A stretch of 23,620 nucleotides of DNA from an uncultured Collinsella sp. (GTDB lineage Bacteria > Actinomycetota > Coriobacteriia > Coriobacteriales > Coriobacteriaceae): assembly GCA_902493125.1 (NCBI GenBank), contig CABUOF010000033.1, positions 1 to 23,620 of the forward strand, written 5' to 3'. A program made the translations under genes and the position numbers. How positions within the stretch are numbered: the stretch's first letter is position 1; every line of letters begins with the position of its first letter. Under the pieces are notes generated by a model. It made no database searches and was not told the origin of the DNA. It was given only the letters and a program-made list of their open reading frames with translations. Below, one piece after another: positions 1-6,919 of this stretch.

Positions 1-1
1 C

Positions 2-1174
2 AAATGGAGCACCCCCACCAACTGGGGCGACCTGGAGATCACCATCAACCTGTCCAAGCCTGAGAAGGACCCGCGCGATATCGCCGCGGCAGGTGCAGCT
101 AAGAACACGGGCGAGAAGTATCCCGCCTGCCAGCTCTGCATCGAAAACGAGGGCTATCCCGGACGCTCCGCCGCAGCCGACGGCGGCGCTCACCCCGCCC
201 GCCAGAATCTGCGCGTCATCCCCATCCAGCTCGACGGCGAGCGCTGGGGCTTCCAGTACAGCCCGTACGCGTACTTTAACGAGCACTGCATTGCCATGAG
301 CTCCGAGCATCGTCCGATGCACGTCGACCGCAAGGGTCTGACCTGCCTGCTCGACTTTGTGGACCTGTTCCCGCATTACTTTATTGGCTCCAACGCCGAC
401 CTGCCCATCGTGGGCGGCTCGATTCTGTCGCACGACCACTTCCAGGGCGGCGCGCACGAGTTCCCCATGATGCATGCCGCCGAGGTCTCGCAGTTTAGCG
501 TGCCCGGCTTTGACCAGGTCAGCGGTACCGTGTTGCAGTGGCCGCTTTCGGTGCTGCGACTGCGCTCGCACGACCGCGCCCAGCTGCTCGACGCCGCCGA
601 GAAGATCATCCTCGCCTGGCGCGAGTGGACCGATGAGTCGGTGGGCGTCATCGCGCACACAGCCGACGGCGTGGCGCACAACACCGTGACGCCCGTCATC
701 CGCCGCGTCGACTCCCGCGGCAATGCCGGCGGCGAGATTTACGAGGCCTACCTGGCGCTTCGCTGCAACATCACGACCGACGAGCATCCGCTGGGCGTAT
801 TCCACCCGCATGCCGAGTACCACCACATCAAGAAGGAGAACATCGGCCTGATCGAGGTCATGGGCCTGGCCATTTTGCCGCCGCGCTTGGTTCCCGAGCT
901 CGGCGCTGTCCGCGAGCACTTGCTGGCGGCCAAGGCCGATGCCAGCTACGACCTTGCTGGCGCGCTCGAGGGCGACGACCTTTGCCGCAGCCATGCCGCG
1001 TGGGCCGAGGACGTCTTTGCTCGCCGCGCCGACGAGCTTACGGCCGACAACGCCATCGATATCCTGCACGAGGAGGTCGGCGTGGTGTTTGGCCACGTGC
1101 TCGACAACGCCGGCGTCTTTAAGTGGGACGAAGCCGGCCGCGCCGCCCAACAGCGCTTTATCGACTCACTGTAG
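2..1174 (+). CDS. galT: UDP-glucose--hexose-1-phosphate uridylyltransferase, class II, 5'-truncated by window edge
   Basis: The reading frame is open from base 2, so the first ATG inside the window is not the start; the N-terminus lies upstream. About 390 residues are visible, against roughly 490-500 for class II GalT. Visible features are YPACQLCIENEGYPGR (about visible residue 40), WGFQYSPYAYFNEHCI (about 83-98) and SHDHFQGG (about 142), which carries the His-x-His of the nucleotidyl-transfer site. The enzyme swaps UMP between UDP-glucose and galactose-1-phosphate in the cytoplasmic Leloir pathway. It converges on the tagatose-6-phosphate genes, so both galactose routes meet here. A strong terminator follows 50 bp after the stop. 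The family call is secure; the missing start cannot be judged. Confidence 0.95.
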   Translation, partial: KWSTPTNWGDLEITINLSKPEKDPRDIAAAGAAKNTGEKYPACQLCIENEGYPGRSAAADGGAHPARQNLRVIPIQLDGERWGFQYSPYAYFNEHCIAMSSEHRPMHVDRKGLTCLLDFVDLFPHYFIGSNADLPIVGGSILSHDHFQGGAHEFPMMHAAEVSQFSVPGFDQVSGTVLQWPLSVLRLRSHDRAQLLDAAEKIILAWREWTDESVGVIAHTADGVAHNTVTPVIRRVDSRGNAGGEIYEAYLALRCNITTDEHPLGVFHPHAEYHHIKKENIGLIEVMGLAILPPRLVPELGAVREHLLAAKADASYDLAGALEGDDLCRSHAAWAEDVFARRADELTADNAIDILHEEVGVVFGHVLDNAGVFKWDEAGRAAQQRFIDSL

Positions 1175-1226
1175 CATACAGGTTCGAGCCTCATCAGCGG
1201 CCACGACATAACCGCCCACACGACAA

Positions 1227-1265
1227 CGGCGCCCGCCGGCAACATCGCCGACGGGCGCCGTTTTT
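1227..1265 (+). terminator. Rho-independent terminator of galT
   Basis: A perfect 9-bp GC-rich stem (CGGCGCCCG at 1227-1235 with CGGGCGCCG at 1252-1260) is followed directly by five T residues. It lies about 50 bp after the galT stop. Confidence 0.9.
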
Positions 1266-1269
1266 GAGT

Positions 1270-1340
1270 GTAGTCATTGGGGTCATTCTTAAGGGGCGTT
1301 CTTAAACGACTAGTCATTAAAGAGCGTCCCCAATGACTAC
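1270..1340. repeat. REP-like palindrome with GTAGTCATTGGGG ends
   Basis: The ends form a perfect 13-bp inverted repeat (GTAGTCATTGGGG at 1270-1282, CCCCAATGACTAC at 1328-1340), with an imperfect inner stem that includes GACTAGTC. The string TGTCCCCAATGACTA recurs near 6202, so this is probably a dispersed intergenic palindrome family. No transposase is linked to it. Identification as REP is inference. Confidence 0.55.
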
Positions 1341-1372
1341 TTGCGACCAAGGCAACGCCGGTGTCTTGGCAA

Positions 1373-1520
1373 CGACAGCGAAAACGCCCCTAAGCGAGCA
1401 AGGTGACGTGAAAGAGGAGGGCATTGACCTTTTGGTCATGCCCGACGATTGAACGTCAGATTGCCGCTTAGGGGCGTTTGCAGCGTCGCGCCGTTACGCG
1501 GTTTGGTAAAACCGCGTAAC
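1373..1520. repeat. Composite structured 3' element, copy A (long imperfect stem plus 12-bp hairpin)
   Basis: The long stem pairs AAACGCCCCTAAGCG (1382-1396) with its complement (1465-1479). The apical part has an asymmetric loop GAAAGAGGA (1410-1418) facing CGACGATTGA (1443-1452) under a small hairpin capped by TTTT. The base carries CAGCGA facing GCAGCG. It is followed by a separate hairpin, GTTACGCGGTTT (1493-1504) with AAACCGCGTAAC (1509-1520), one base from the lacC stop. The same arrangement recurs at 3616-3766. Neither strand has a proper U-run, so a classical terminator is unlikely. It could be a small RNA, a 3'-UTR stability element or a miniature repeat; the strand is unknown. Confidence 0.6.
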
Positions 1521-1521
1521 C

Positions 1522-2457
1522 CTACAGTTCAGTCACGACAACGCTGTTGTAGACCTCGTCCCAGCGGTCCATGACCAGGTGGCCGGTCTTGGGATCCATG
1601 GCGTTAAGCTTGCCGCAGGTATTGGCGGTCTTGAGCACCGTGACGTCGTCGGCATCAGCAGCAATCGCATGCGCAAAGCCGGCGATGGTCGAGTCGCCGG
1701 AACCCGTCGCGTTCACAGCCGCAATCGCGGGCGTCTTGGCGCGGAACGCACGACCCTCATGGAAGCCCACCGAACCGGCAGCGCCCATCGAAACGACAAC
1801 CCAGGGAATACCGGCAAAGCGGTCATCGGCGGCAAGCGCCTCGCGCAGGGCATCGACATCATCGGTCGTAAAGGACGTACCCAGCAGGCCGTTAATCTCG
1901 GTCAGGTTGGGCTTTACGAGCTCGGGCTTAGCGTCGGACTCCAGCGCGGCCTCCAGCGATGCACCCGAGGTGTCGAGCAGCACCTTGGCGCCCGCCTTCT
2001 CGGCGATCTTGACGAGCTCGGCATAGTAGCCGGCATCGACGCCGCGCGGCAGCGAGCCCGAAAGCGTCACAACGTCCGCCTTCGCTGCAAGCTCGGCGAA
2101 CTTGGCCGTAAAGGCCTCGAGCTCGGCCGGGGCGATCTGCGGGCCGCTCTCCAGCAGCTCGGTCTGATTGCCCTCGTGCAGAATATTCAGGCAAATGCGC
2201 GTCTCACCGGCGATGGGCACAAAGTCGTTCTTGACGCCGTCGGCATCCATAAGCTCGGCCATATAGGCACCCATGTGGCCGCCGAGCAGGCCAGTCGCGA
2301 GCACGTCGTCGCCCAGCTGCAGCAGCACACGGCTCACGTTGAGGCCCTTACCGCCAGCAGTCTTTTCGGGCGTCACGCGGTTCACGTCGTCGATGATCAG
2401 CTTGTCGAGCTGATAGCGCGTATCAATCGACGGGTTCATGGTAACAGTCAGAATCAT
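1522..2457 (-). CDS. lacC: Tagatose-6-phosphate kinase, PfkB family
   Basis: A 311-residue ribokinase/PfkB-fold sugar kinase, the usual LacC length. The start is the ATG at 2457, preceded by AGGAG seven bases upstream; an in-frame codon 42 bp further up lacks this signal. MNPSIDTRYQ opens the protein, GGKGLNVSR forms PfkB signature 1 and NATGSGDSTIAGFA forms signature 2 with the catalytic Asp. It phosphorylates tagatose-6-P to tagatose-1,6-bisphosphate in the cytoplasm. 1-Phosphofructokinase (FruK) is a close relative that motifs alone cannot exclude, but the link to lacA and lacB makes LacC the better reading. It lies 53 bp after the lacX-type gene in the same direction and ends one base from copy A of the structured element. 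Confidence 0.85.
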   Translation of the reverse strand: MILTVTMNPSIDTRYQLDKLIIDDVNRVTPEKTAGGKGLNVSRVLLQLGDDVLATGLLGGHMGAYMAELMDADGVKNDFVPIAGETRICLNILHEGNQTELLESGPQIAPAELEAFTAKFAELAAKADVVTLSGSLPRGVDAGYYAELVKIAEKAGAKVLLDTSGASLEAALESDAKPELVKPNLTEINGLLGTSFTTDDVDALREALAADDRFAGIPWVVVSMGAAGSVGFHEGRAFRAKTPAIAAVNATGSGDSTIAGFAHAIAADADDVTVLKTANTCGKLNAMDPKTGHLVMDRWDEVYNSVVVTEL

Positions 2458-2510
2458 ATTGAACTCCTGTTCCGGGGCGGCATGACCCACCCCAAACATA
2501 CGATAGCTCG

Positions 2511-3392
2511 TTAAAGGATCTCGATCTCAAAGCCGCGGGTGACGGTCTCCCCCGGCTTGGCCACCAGGCAGCCGCGCTTGTGTTCCAGAATATCGTCCTC
2601 GTCGGAGCAGGTGGACAGACCGCCCCACGGTTCAACAGCCACAAAGTCGCCCTCGGGCTTGCTCCACACAATCAGGTACGGCATATCGGGGAACGTCAGG
2701 CGCACGCCCTTGTCCTCGGTTTTCTTGGTCAGCGTAACCACGCGGCTCTCGAGCATGTCGAAGATGGTCTCCGCGAAGTCAAAGAGTTCGTGGGTCAGCG
2801 GCAGGTCATGGCCAACCATCGGGTTCTTGCTGCGATGCTCAACATCAATCAGGCCCGTCGAGGGAACGGCAGTACAGAGCTCGGCGGCCTCGCGCTGCTC
2901 AAAACGGAGCTCGTAGTCGTCATAGGACTCGCCCTCGTCAAGCGGGCACTTAAAGCCAGGGTGACCGCCCACAAAGAACGGCATGTCCTCGGTGCCCTCA
3001 TTGGTCACCTCGTACGACACGGCCACCTTCTCCGCATCGATCATGTAACGAGCAACGATCTTAAACGGATACGGGTACTGCTCGAGTAACTCGACATGGT
3101 CGGCAGAGCTTAGGCTCAGCGCAACCATGTTGTCGCTCTGTTCCTCGAGTTTCCACTCCTGTTTGCGCGCAAAGCCGTGACGGGCGAGCTTAACCTCGCG
3201 GCCGCCCATGGTCATTGCGTGACCGTCACGAAGGCCGCCGCAGATCGGGAAGCAAATAGGCGCCTGGCCCGACCACACCGCCGGATCACCCTGCCACAGA
3301 TACTCGCGGCCGTTGGCCGTAATAGAAGTGAACGATCCGCCAGCCGTGCTCAACGCAATGCGGACAGAGCCGTTATCAAGAACAAACTCCAT
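2511..3392 (-). CDS. lacX: Aldose 1-epimerase family protein, LacX type
   Basis: A 293-residue galactose-mutarotase-like protein. The start at 3392 (MEFVLDNG) fits LacX proteins better than an upstream in-frame Met 33 bp away and has a GGGAAG purine stretch before it. Visible motifs are ARHGFAR (about residue 75), GGHPGFKCP with a likely catalytic His (about 155) and VAVEPWGG with a likely catalytic Glu near the C-terminus. The family interconverts anomers of aldoses; LacX homologues accompany lactococcal lac genes, where their exact substrate is poorly defined, perhaps a sugar phosphate. It sits between lacB and lacC, separated from lacB by the structured element B and about 220 bp without genes, so it may have its own promoter. 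Confidence 0.8.
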   Translation of the reverse strand: MEFVLDNGSVRIALSTAGGSFTSITANGREYLWQGDPAVWSGQAPICFPICGGLRDGHAMTMGGREVKLARHGFARKQEWKLEEQSDNMVALSLSSADHVELLEQYPYPFKIVARYMIDAEKVAVSYEVTNEGTEDMPFFVGGHPGFKCPLDEGESYDDYELRFEQREAAELCTAVPSTGLIDVEHRSKNPMVGHDLPLTHELFDFAETIFDMLESRVVTLTKKTEDKGVRLTFPDMPYLIVWSKPEGDFVAVEPWGGLSTCSDEDDILEHKRGCLVAKPGETVTRGFEIEIL

Positions 3393-3425
3393 GGGAATCT
3401 TCCCTTTCTTACGACAGCCCACCAA

Positions 3426-3615
3426 GTCAATGGGGCTGATAGAAAACCGGCCCGCGCCCCCTCACAGAAACGCGAGCCGTCAATTAAAAAGCTTCAAATC
3501 GCCAAGTACAGCCAAGAGCGAAGCACTCAAGCCAAGCAAGCAAACGTGTTATCGGAGCAGCCCGCCGTACCAGAACACTTCGCAACAACAGGGGCGATCT
3601 CACAGGTCACTCAAA
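3426..3615. other. Non-coding spacer upstream of lacX with phased GCCAAG repeats
   Basis: No convincing coding frame is present. GCCAAG occurs at 3501, 3511 and 3531, i.e. with 10- and 20-bp spacing on one helix face, which could be a regulatory array. No clear promoter for the minus-strand lacX could be assigned. Confidence 0.3.
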
Positions 3616-3766
3616 CGTCAGCGAGCGGCGCTCAGGTGCCCCAGGTCGCCGCGAAAGAGGAGCGACGCGTACTTCATGTACGCGAGCGACGGTTTGAGCG
3701 GCGAGATGGGGTGCCTGGGCGGCGCGCAGCGTCGACCCGTTACGCGGTTTGGTAAAACCGCGTAAC
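3616..3766. repeat. Composite structured 3' element, copy B
   Basis: A near-complete stem of about 37 bp (left arm 3616-3652, right arm 3698-3734) contains several wobble pairs or mismatches. Its loop sequences GAAAGAGGAG (3653-3662) and CGACGGTTTGA (3687-3697) match copy A, and it is capped by a 7-bp hairpin at 3666-3684. The separate hairpin 3739-3766 is identical over 28 bp to the one at 1493-1520. It lies four bases after the lacB stop. The outer stem sequence differs greatly from copy A while pairing is kept, which points to selection on structure. Confidence 0.65.
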
Positions 3767-3770
3767 CTCC

Positions 3771-4295
3771 TTAGTCGTGGTATTCGCCGCGGTCCCACTT
3801 CTCGAGGAACTCGTCAAAGAAGTGCGGGTCGGCCTGAGCCTCGGCATCGGCCTTGTTGCAGGCGTCGATCTTAGCGATCAGGGCATCGTGCTCGGGAGTC
3901 TTCTCGTAGGGCTCCTCCAGGAAGGCAAGCATGATGTCGGCCATCAGGAACTCGCCGGTGATCTTGCCACCAAAGCCCACGATGTTGGCGTTGAGCTCAC
4001 GACGGGCATACAGGGCAGAGGTCATGTCGCGGACCAGGGCGCAACGGGCGCCGGGGACCTTGTTGACGGCGTTGGTGATGCCAATGCCGGTGCCGCACAG
4101 GGCCACACCAAAGTCGGCCTTGCCGCTGGCAACAGCCTCGCCCACGGCCTTACCGTAGATGGGATAGTGCGTACGGGTGTGGCTGTAGGTGCCGCAGTCG
4201 AGCACCTTGTAGCCAGCCTGCTCCAGGCGGTCGGCCAGATAGATCTTCTCGTCCGTAACGATATGGTCGCAACCGATTGCGATGGTCTTCTTCAT
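3771..4295 (-). CDS. lacB: Galactose-6-phosphate isomerase subunit LacB
   Basis: 174 residues, as expected for LacB (about 171). It belongs to the RpiB/LacAB sugar-phosphate isomerase family and works with LacA to convert galactose-6-P to tagatose-6-P. GCDHIVTD is at residues 8-15, THYPIYGKAVGE near 42, CGTGIGITNAVNKVPG near 67, and the C-terminus DPHFFDEFLEKWDRGEYHD matches Gram-positive LacB proteins almost exactly. This separates it from ordinary ribose-5-P isomerase B. AAAGGA seven bases before the ATG supports the start. It follows lacA by 63 bp, and structured element B follows its stop. Confidence 0.95.
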   Translation of the reverse strand: MKKTIAIGCDHIVTDEKIYLADRLEQAGYKVLDCGTYSHTRTHYPIYGKAVGEAVASGKADFGVALCGTGIGITNAVNKVPGARCALVRDMTSALYARRELNANIVGFGGKITGEFLMADIMLAFLEEPYEKTPEHDALIAKIDACNKADAEAQADPHFFDEFLEKWDRGEYHD

Positions 4296-4358
4296 CAGAA
4301 CGTCCTTTCGTCTGAATTCACAAGTTGAGGTAGAAGTTCGAGTTCTCGGTGGCTCTCG

Positions 4359-4787
4359 TTAGGCCATCTTGTTGAGCATGTCGACACGGATCTGGTGACG
4401 GCCGCCGGCGTACTGGGCGCGCAGGAACTCGCGGGCGATCTTCTTGGCGACCTCGGTGCCCACAACGCCCGGGCCCATGGTGACCATGCGCGAGCCGTTG
4501 TGCTCGCGGGTCATGTAGGCGGAACGCTCGTCGGAAATGTTGGCGACGACCATGCCCTTAATCTTGACGGCGGCCATATAGGAGCCGACGCCGTACTTAT
4601 CGAATGCGAAGCCCTGGGAATCCTTGTGCTCCAGCAGGTCCTTGGCAACGGCGGTCGCGGAATCGACAAAGTCCGCGGCAGGGGTCTCGGAATAGTCGAC
4701 GACCTCGTGACCGTCGGCGATGAGCATCTCCTTGATGGACTCCTTCATCGACATACCGTCGGCATCGGAAGCGATTACAACCCTCAT
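4359..4787 (-). CDS. lacA: Galactose-6-phosphate isomerase subunit LacA
   Basis: 142 residues, the standard LacA size. ASDADGMSMKESIK opens the Rossmann-like fold, VKIKGMVVANISDERSAYMT lies mid-protein, and the end GGRHQIRVDMLNKMA is the LacA signature. It forms a hetero-oligomer with LacB for isomerisation of galactose-6-P in the tagatose-6-P pathway. The start has a strong AAGGAGG five bases upstream. It is the first gene of the minus-strand lacA-lacB-lacX-lacC cluster, and its upstream region (4873-4990) carries an array of inverted and direct GAAC half-sites typical of DeoR-family operators. No LacD gene follows in this cluster. Confidence 0.95.
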   Translation of the reverse strand: MRVVIASDADGMSMKESIKEMLIADGHEVVDYSETPAADFVDSATAVAKDLLEHKDSQGFAFDKYGVGSYMAAVKIKGMVVANISDERSAYMTREHNGSRMVTMGPGVVGTEVAKKIAREFLRAQYAGGRHQIRVDMLNKMA

Positions 4788-4872
4788 GACATCCTCCTTG
4801 AGAGATACGCAGGTGCGTAGTTTCTGTTTGGAAGTGTTGAATCGCGTTCAGGTCCGGGCATCTGAATGTGCG

Positions 4873-4990
4873 GTTCTTCACTGTTCATGTTTATTTGAAC
4901 ACATTCGAACAGTAACTGCAACAACTATTTGTTTATCTTTGTTCTTTTTTGAACAAATACCGTTCACAGATGATTGCTGACCGTTTGAAC
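4873..4990 (-). promoter_or_regulatory. lacA upstream operator array, DeoR/LacR-like GAAC half-sites
   Basis: GTTC occurs at 4873 and 4883 and GAAC at 4897 and 4907, forming a palindrome whose arms are each a 10-bp-phased direct repeat. A second cluster has GTTC at 4941, GAAC at 4951 and GTTC at 4962, with another GAAC at 4987. TGAACACATTCGAACA (4896-4911) matches 13 of 16 bases of a site upstream of lacF, and ACCGTTCA (4959-4966) recurs there and in module 1. Assignment to a DeoR-type LacR is inference; no complete gene for one is in the window. Confidence 0.6.
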
Positions 4991-5021
4991 CGGGCGCGGA
5001 CGTAGCGACCATGCGTTCAGT

Positions 5022-5061
5022 AAACAAAAAGGGCGGCCGAGAACGTGTCTCGGCCGCCCTT
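5022..5061 (-). terminator. Rho-independent terminator of the membrane-protein gene
   Basis: A perfect 13-bp stem (5029-5041 with 5049-5061, seven-base loop), read on the minus strand, ends in TTTTTGTTT. It lies about 35 bp after the stop of the 5096-6109 gene and insulates it from the lacA promoter. Confidence 0.9.
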
Positions 5062-5095
5062 CGGCGGTATTCCCCGGTATATACAGCTGTTTTAG

Positions 5096-6109
5096 CTACT
5101 CAGACCGTCCGCTCTTCTTGGCATGTTTGGACGGAGCGCTCAGAAAGCGACCCGTCAAATAGTTCGCGGGACCGGAGATATCAATCCCCAGCAGGGTGTG
5201 CCCCAGCCACAAAAACGCCGCGAGCACCAGCAATGGAATCACGCACGAGGTCACGATCATCACGATGACACCTTCGATCAGATCGGTCACCTGCTGCACG
5301 ATTTCGTCGGTCATCTGCTTGGCACCGCTGGTCACCGATGTGACGAGACCCGAGGCGCCGTCGGCAAGCTGCTCAAGCACATTCTTGGACTCTGTGGACT
5401 CGGTCTTTTTCTTGCTTACTTTGGAGCTGTCGCTATCTGCCGCACCCGCAGCGTCGGCCGCCTTTTGCTCGGCCGCCTCGATGCTCACTCGATACGTTTC
5501 GTCGACCTTCTGCGACACCCAAACGCTTGCAGGCACCAACGCCATGCCAATTATGGCGACCACCAGCACACGCGTTGCCACGCGGCGAATGACCGCGCTC
5601 GTGCTCCAGCGTCCGTGAATGCCAAGCGACACCGCGAAGAGTACGAGCGAGAACGGAATCAGGATGCCCAGCCCGACCGACCATAAAATGGTCAGCAGAT
5701 ATTTTTCGAGGTAGAGCACGGCAAGCACGATACCCAAGTTTCCCGAAAGCTGCGCGAGCTGCTCGGCAACTGGCGTTCCCGTATCGCCCGGCAGCGCAGT
5801 GATACCCGCAGATAGGGCGACGCACGAGGTTGTGAGCGCCAAAACATTGCCCTTCTTTTGATCGATGACCTCGATGGTGGAGTCCCAAGTCTTGGTATCG
5901 GCAAAATGCGGACGAGCTACAAAGCCCGACAACAGCGCCAGTACCACGAGCGCAACGATAAAGCCAATCTGCAGCTTTTTGTTTGCGCACACGACATCGG
6001 ACAGGCTGGGCTGCAGCTCGGTTACCGTCGTATGCTCGGTTATCTGGACAGGACGCCCATGAGCCATCTCGCGCGCATCTGTCTTTTGAATCAATCCGTT
6101 GTCCGGCAT
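5096..6109 (-). CDS. Integral membrane protein of unknown function
   Basis: 337 residues; I do not recognise the family. A hydrophilic N-terminus (1-45) is followed by probable membrane segments near 46-64, 88-106, 124-142, 144-164, 180-199 and 281-309. Between the last two lies a 75-residue Ala/Ser/Lys-rich, probably extramembrane stretch (about 202-278), and a short basic tail ends the protein. No signal peptidase site, catalytic motif or transporter signature is evident. GGAGG seven bases before the ATG supports the start. It is a single-gene unit with its own terminator between lacA and lacF, both in the same direction, so a role in galactoside use is possible only by position. Confidence 0.75.
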   Translation of the reverse strand: MPDNGLIQKTDAREMAHGRPVQITEHTTVTELQPSLSDVVCANKKLQIGFIVALVVLALLSGFVARPHFADTKTWDSTIEVIDQKKGNVLALTTSCVALSAGITALPGDTGTPVAEQLAQLSGNLGIVLAVLYLEKYLLTILWSVGLGILIPFSLVLFAVSLGIHGRWSTSAVIRRVATRVLVVAIIGMALVPASVWVSQKVDETYRVSIEAAEQKAADAAGAADSDSSKVSKKKTESTESKNVLEQLADGASGLVTSVTSGAKQMTDEIVQQVTDLIEGVIVMIVTSCVIPLLVLAAFLWLGHTLLGIDISGPANYLTGRFLSAPSKHAKKSGRSE

Positions 6110-6201
6110 TTGGACACCTCCTCAGTCCGGGGCTTAATGCGAAAGAAAGTATACCCACCGAGCAAAAATCGAACGGGAGGACGAACGAAGCGCACCAAGA
6201 C

Positions 6202-6293
6202 TGTCCCCAATGACTATCTCCGGATGAGTTGCGGTGGAATAGGGATTGTTTTGCGCCCGCCGGCCCCTATTCAGTCCCCATTTCACCGCAACT
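6202..6293. repeat. REP-like palindrome between lacF and the membrane-protein gene
   Basis: TGTCCCCAATGACTA at about 6202-6216 repeats the end of the element at 1270-1340. AGTTGCGGTG (6227-6236) pairs with CACCGCAACT (6284-6293), with an inner AATAGGG/CCTATT stem. This looks like a second family of intergenic palindrome abutting the first. It occupies most of the gap between the two genes. Confidence 0.5.
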
Positions 6294-6305
6294 TGGAGGA
6301 GGACA

Positions 6306-6340
6306 GAAAAAGCCCTGCCGCGGGTAGCGGCAGAGCTTTT
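6306..6340 (-). terminator. Rho-independent terminator of lacF
   Basis: On the minus strand AAAAGCTCTGCCGC pairs with GCGGCAGGGCTTTT around a short loop and runs into five T residues. It begins about 28 bp after the lacF stop. Confidence 0.9.
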
Positions 6341-6367
6341 GGAAGGGGACTTGGTTGTGAGGGCTCG

Positions 6368-6706
6368 TTAGGCGAGCTTGGCCTCGAGCTCGGCGATGCG
6401 CTTGTAGGCATCGATGGTAAAGCGGGTCTGCTTCTCCAGAATCATAGTGGTCATGAGAGTGTCCTGAGCGTGAGCCATGATGAAGGTCATCTCCATCTCG
6501 CCGCCGCCGGCCTCCTGCGAAAGCAGTTTGGTCTGCGTGTCGTGGGCACCGATGAGCGCATCGCTGGCATCCTTGTGCAGCTGTTCGGCCTTCTCAAAGT
6601 CACCCTCGCGAGCAGCATCGAGCGCTGCAAGCAGATCGGTCTGGGCGTCACCTGCGTATGCGACGATCTCGAATCCAACCATCGAGATTTCTTCTTTGGT
6701 TGCCAT
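6368..6706 (-). CDS. lacF: PTS lactose/cellobiose-family EIIA component
   Basis: 112 residues, the usual LacF length (about 105), and all-helical in prediction by eye. The family signature ends in MAHAQDTLM; His79 there corresponds to the phosphoryl-accepting histidine (His78 of LacF). It relays phosphate from HPr to the EIIB cysteine of the permease. It is the only EIIA in the window, so it probably serves all three EIICB permeases at 8.3, 14.8 and 18.2 kb. AAAGGA seven bases before the ATG supports the start. It lies downstream of the module 1 repressor in the same direction, but a 213-bp gap with a half-site array suggests its own promoter, and it ends in its own terminator. Confidence 0.95.
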   Translation of the reverse strand: MATKEEISMVGFEIVAYAGDAQTDLLAALDAAREGDFEKAEQLHKDASDALIGAHDTQTKLLSQEAGGGEMEMTFIMAHAQDTLMTTMILEKQTRFTIDAYKRIAELEAKLA

Positions 6707-6803
6707 ATTGCGTTCCTTTCACATATGAACCAATGGAGAGCATCGCGTCCGGGCATACGCGCTGCGTTGTGTATGACAGAAACAATAACATTCAAACAAA
6801 AAA

Positions 6804-6889
6804 GAACAGCTCAAAACGTAATTTCAAACTATGAACGGTCACTTTTCGCCCGTGAACGGTTTTTAAACCAATCTGAACAATATCGAACA
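6804..6889 (-). promoter_or_regulatory. lacF upstream phased half-site array
   Basis: GAAC half-sites start at 6804, 6833, 6854, 6875 and 6885; the last four are spaced 21, 21 and 10 bp, i.e. on one helix face. TGAACGGT occurs exactly at 6832-6839 and 6853-6860 and is the complement of the ACCGTTCA seen upstream of lacA and in module 1. TGAACAATATCGAACA (6874-6889) resembles GlpR/DeoR-type sites. The binding protein is not identified. Confidence 0.55.
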
Positions 6890-6919
6890 CAATTAGCGGC
6901 AACCCAAACAGGGCCGCAC

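Noticed and set aside
3675..3765. 29-codon peptide starting at an ATG in the apical hairpin of element B, after an AAAGAGGAG that looks like a ribosome-binding site
   Set aside because: Copy A conserves the purine loop but not a comparable reading frame, so the loop is better explained as RNA structure.
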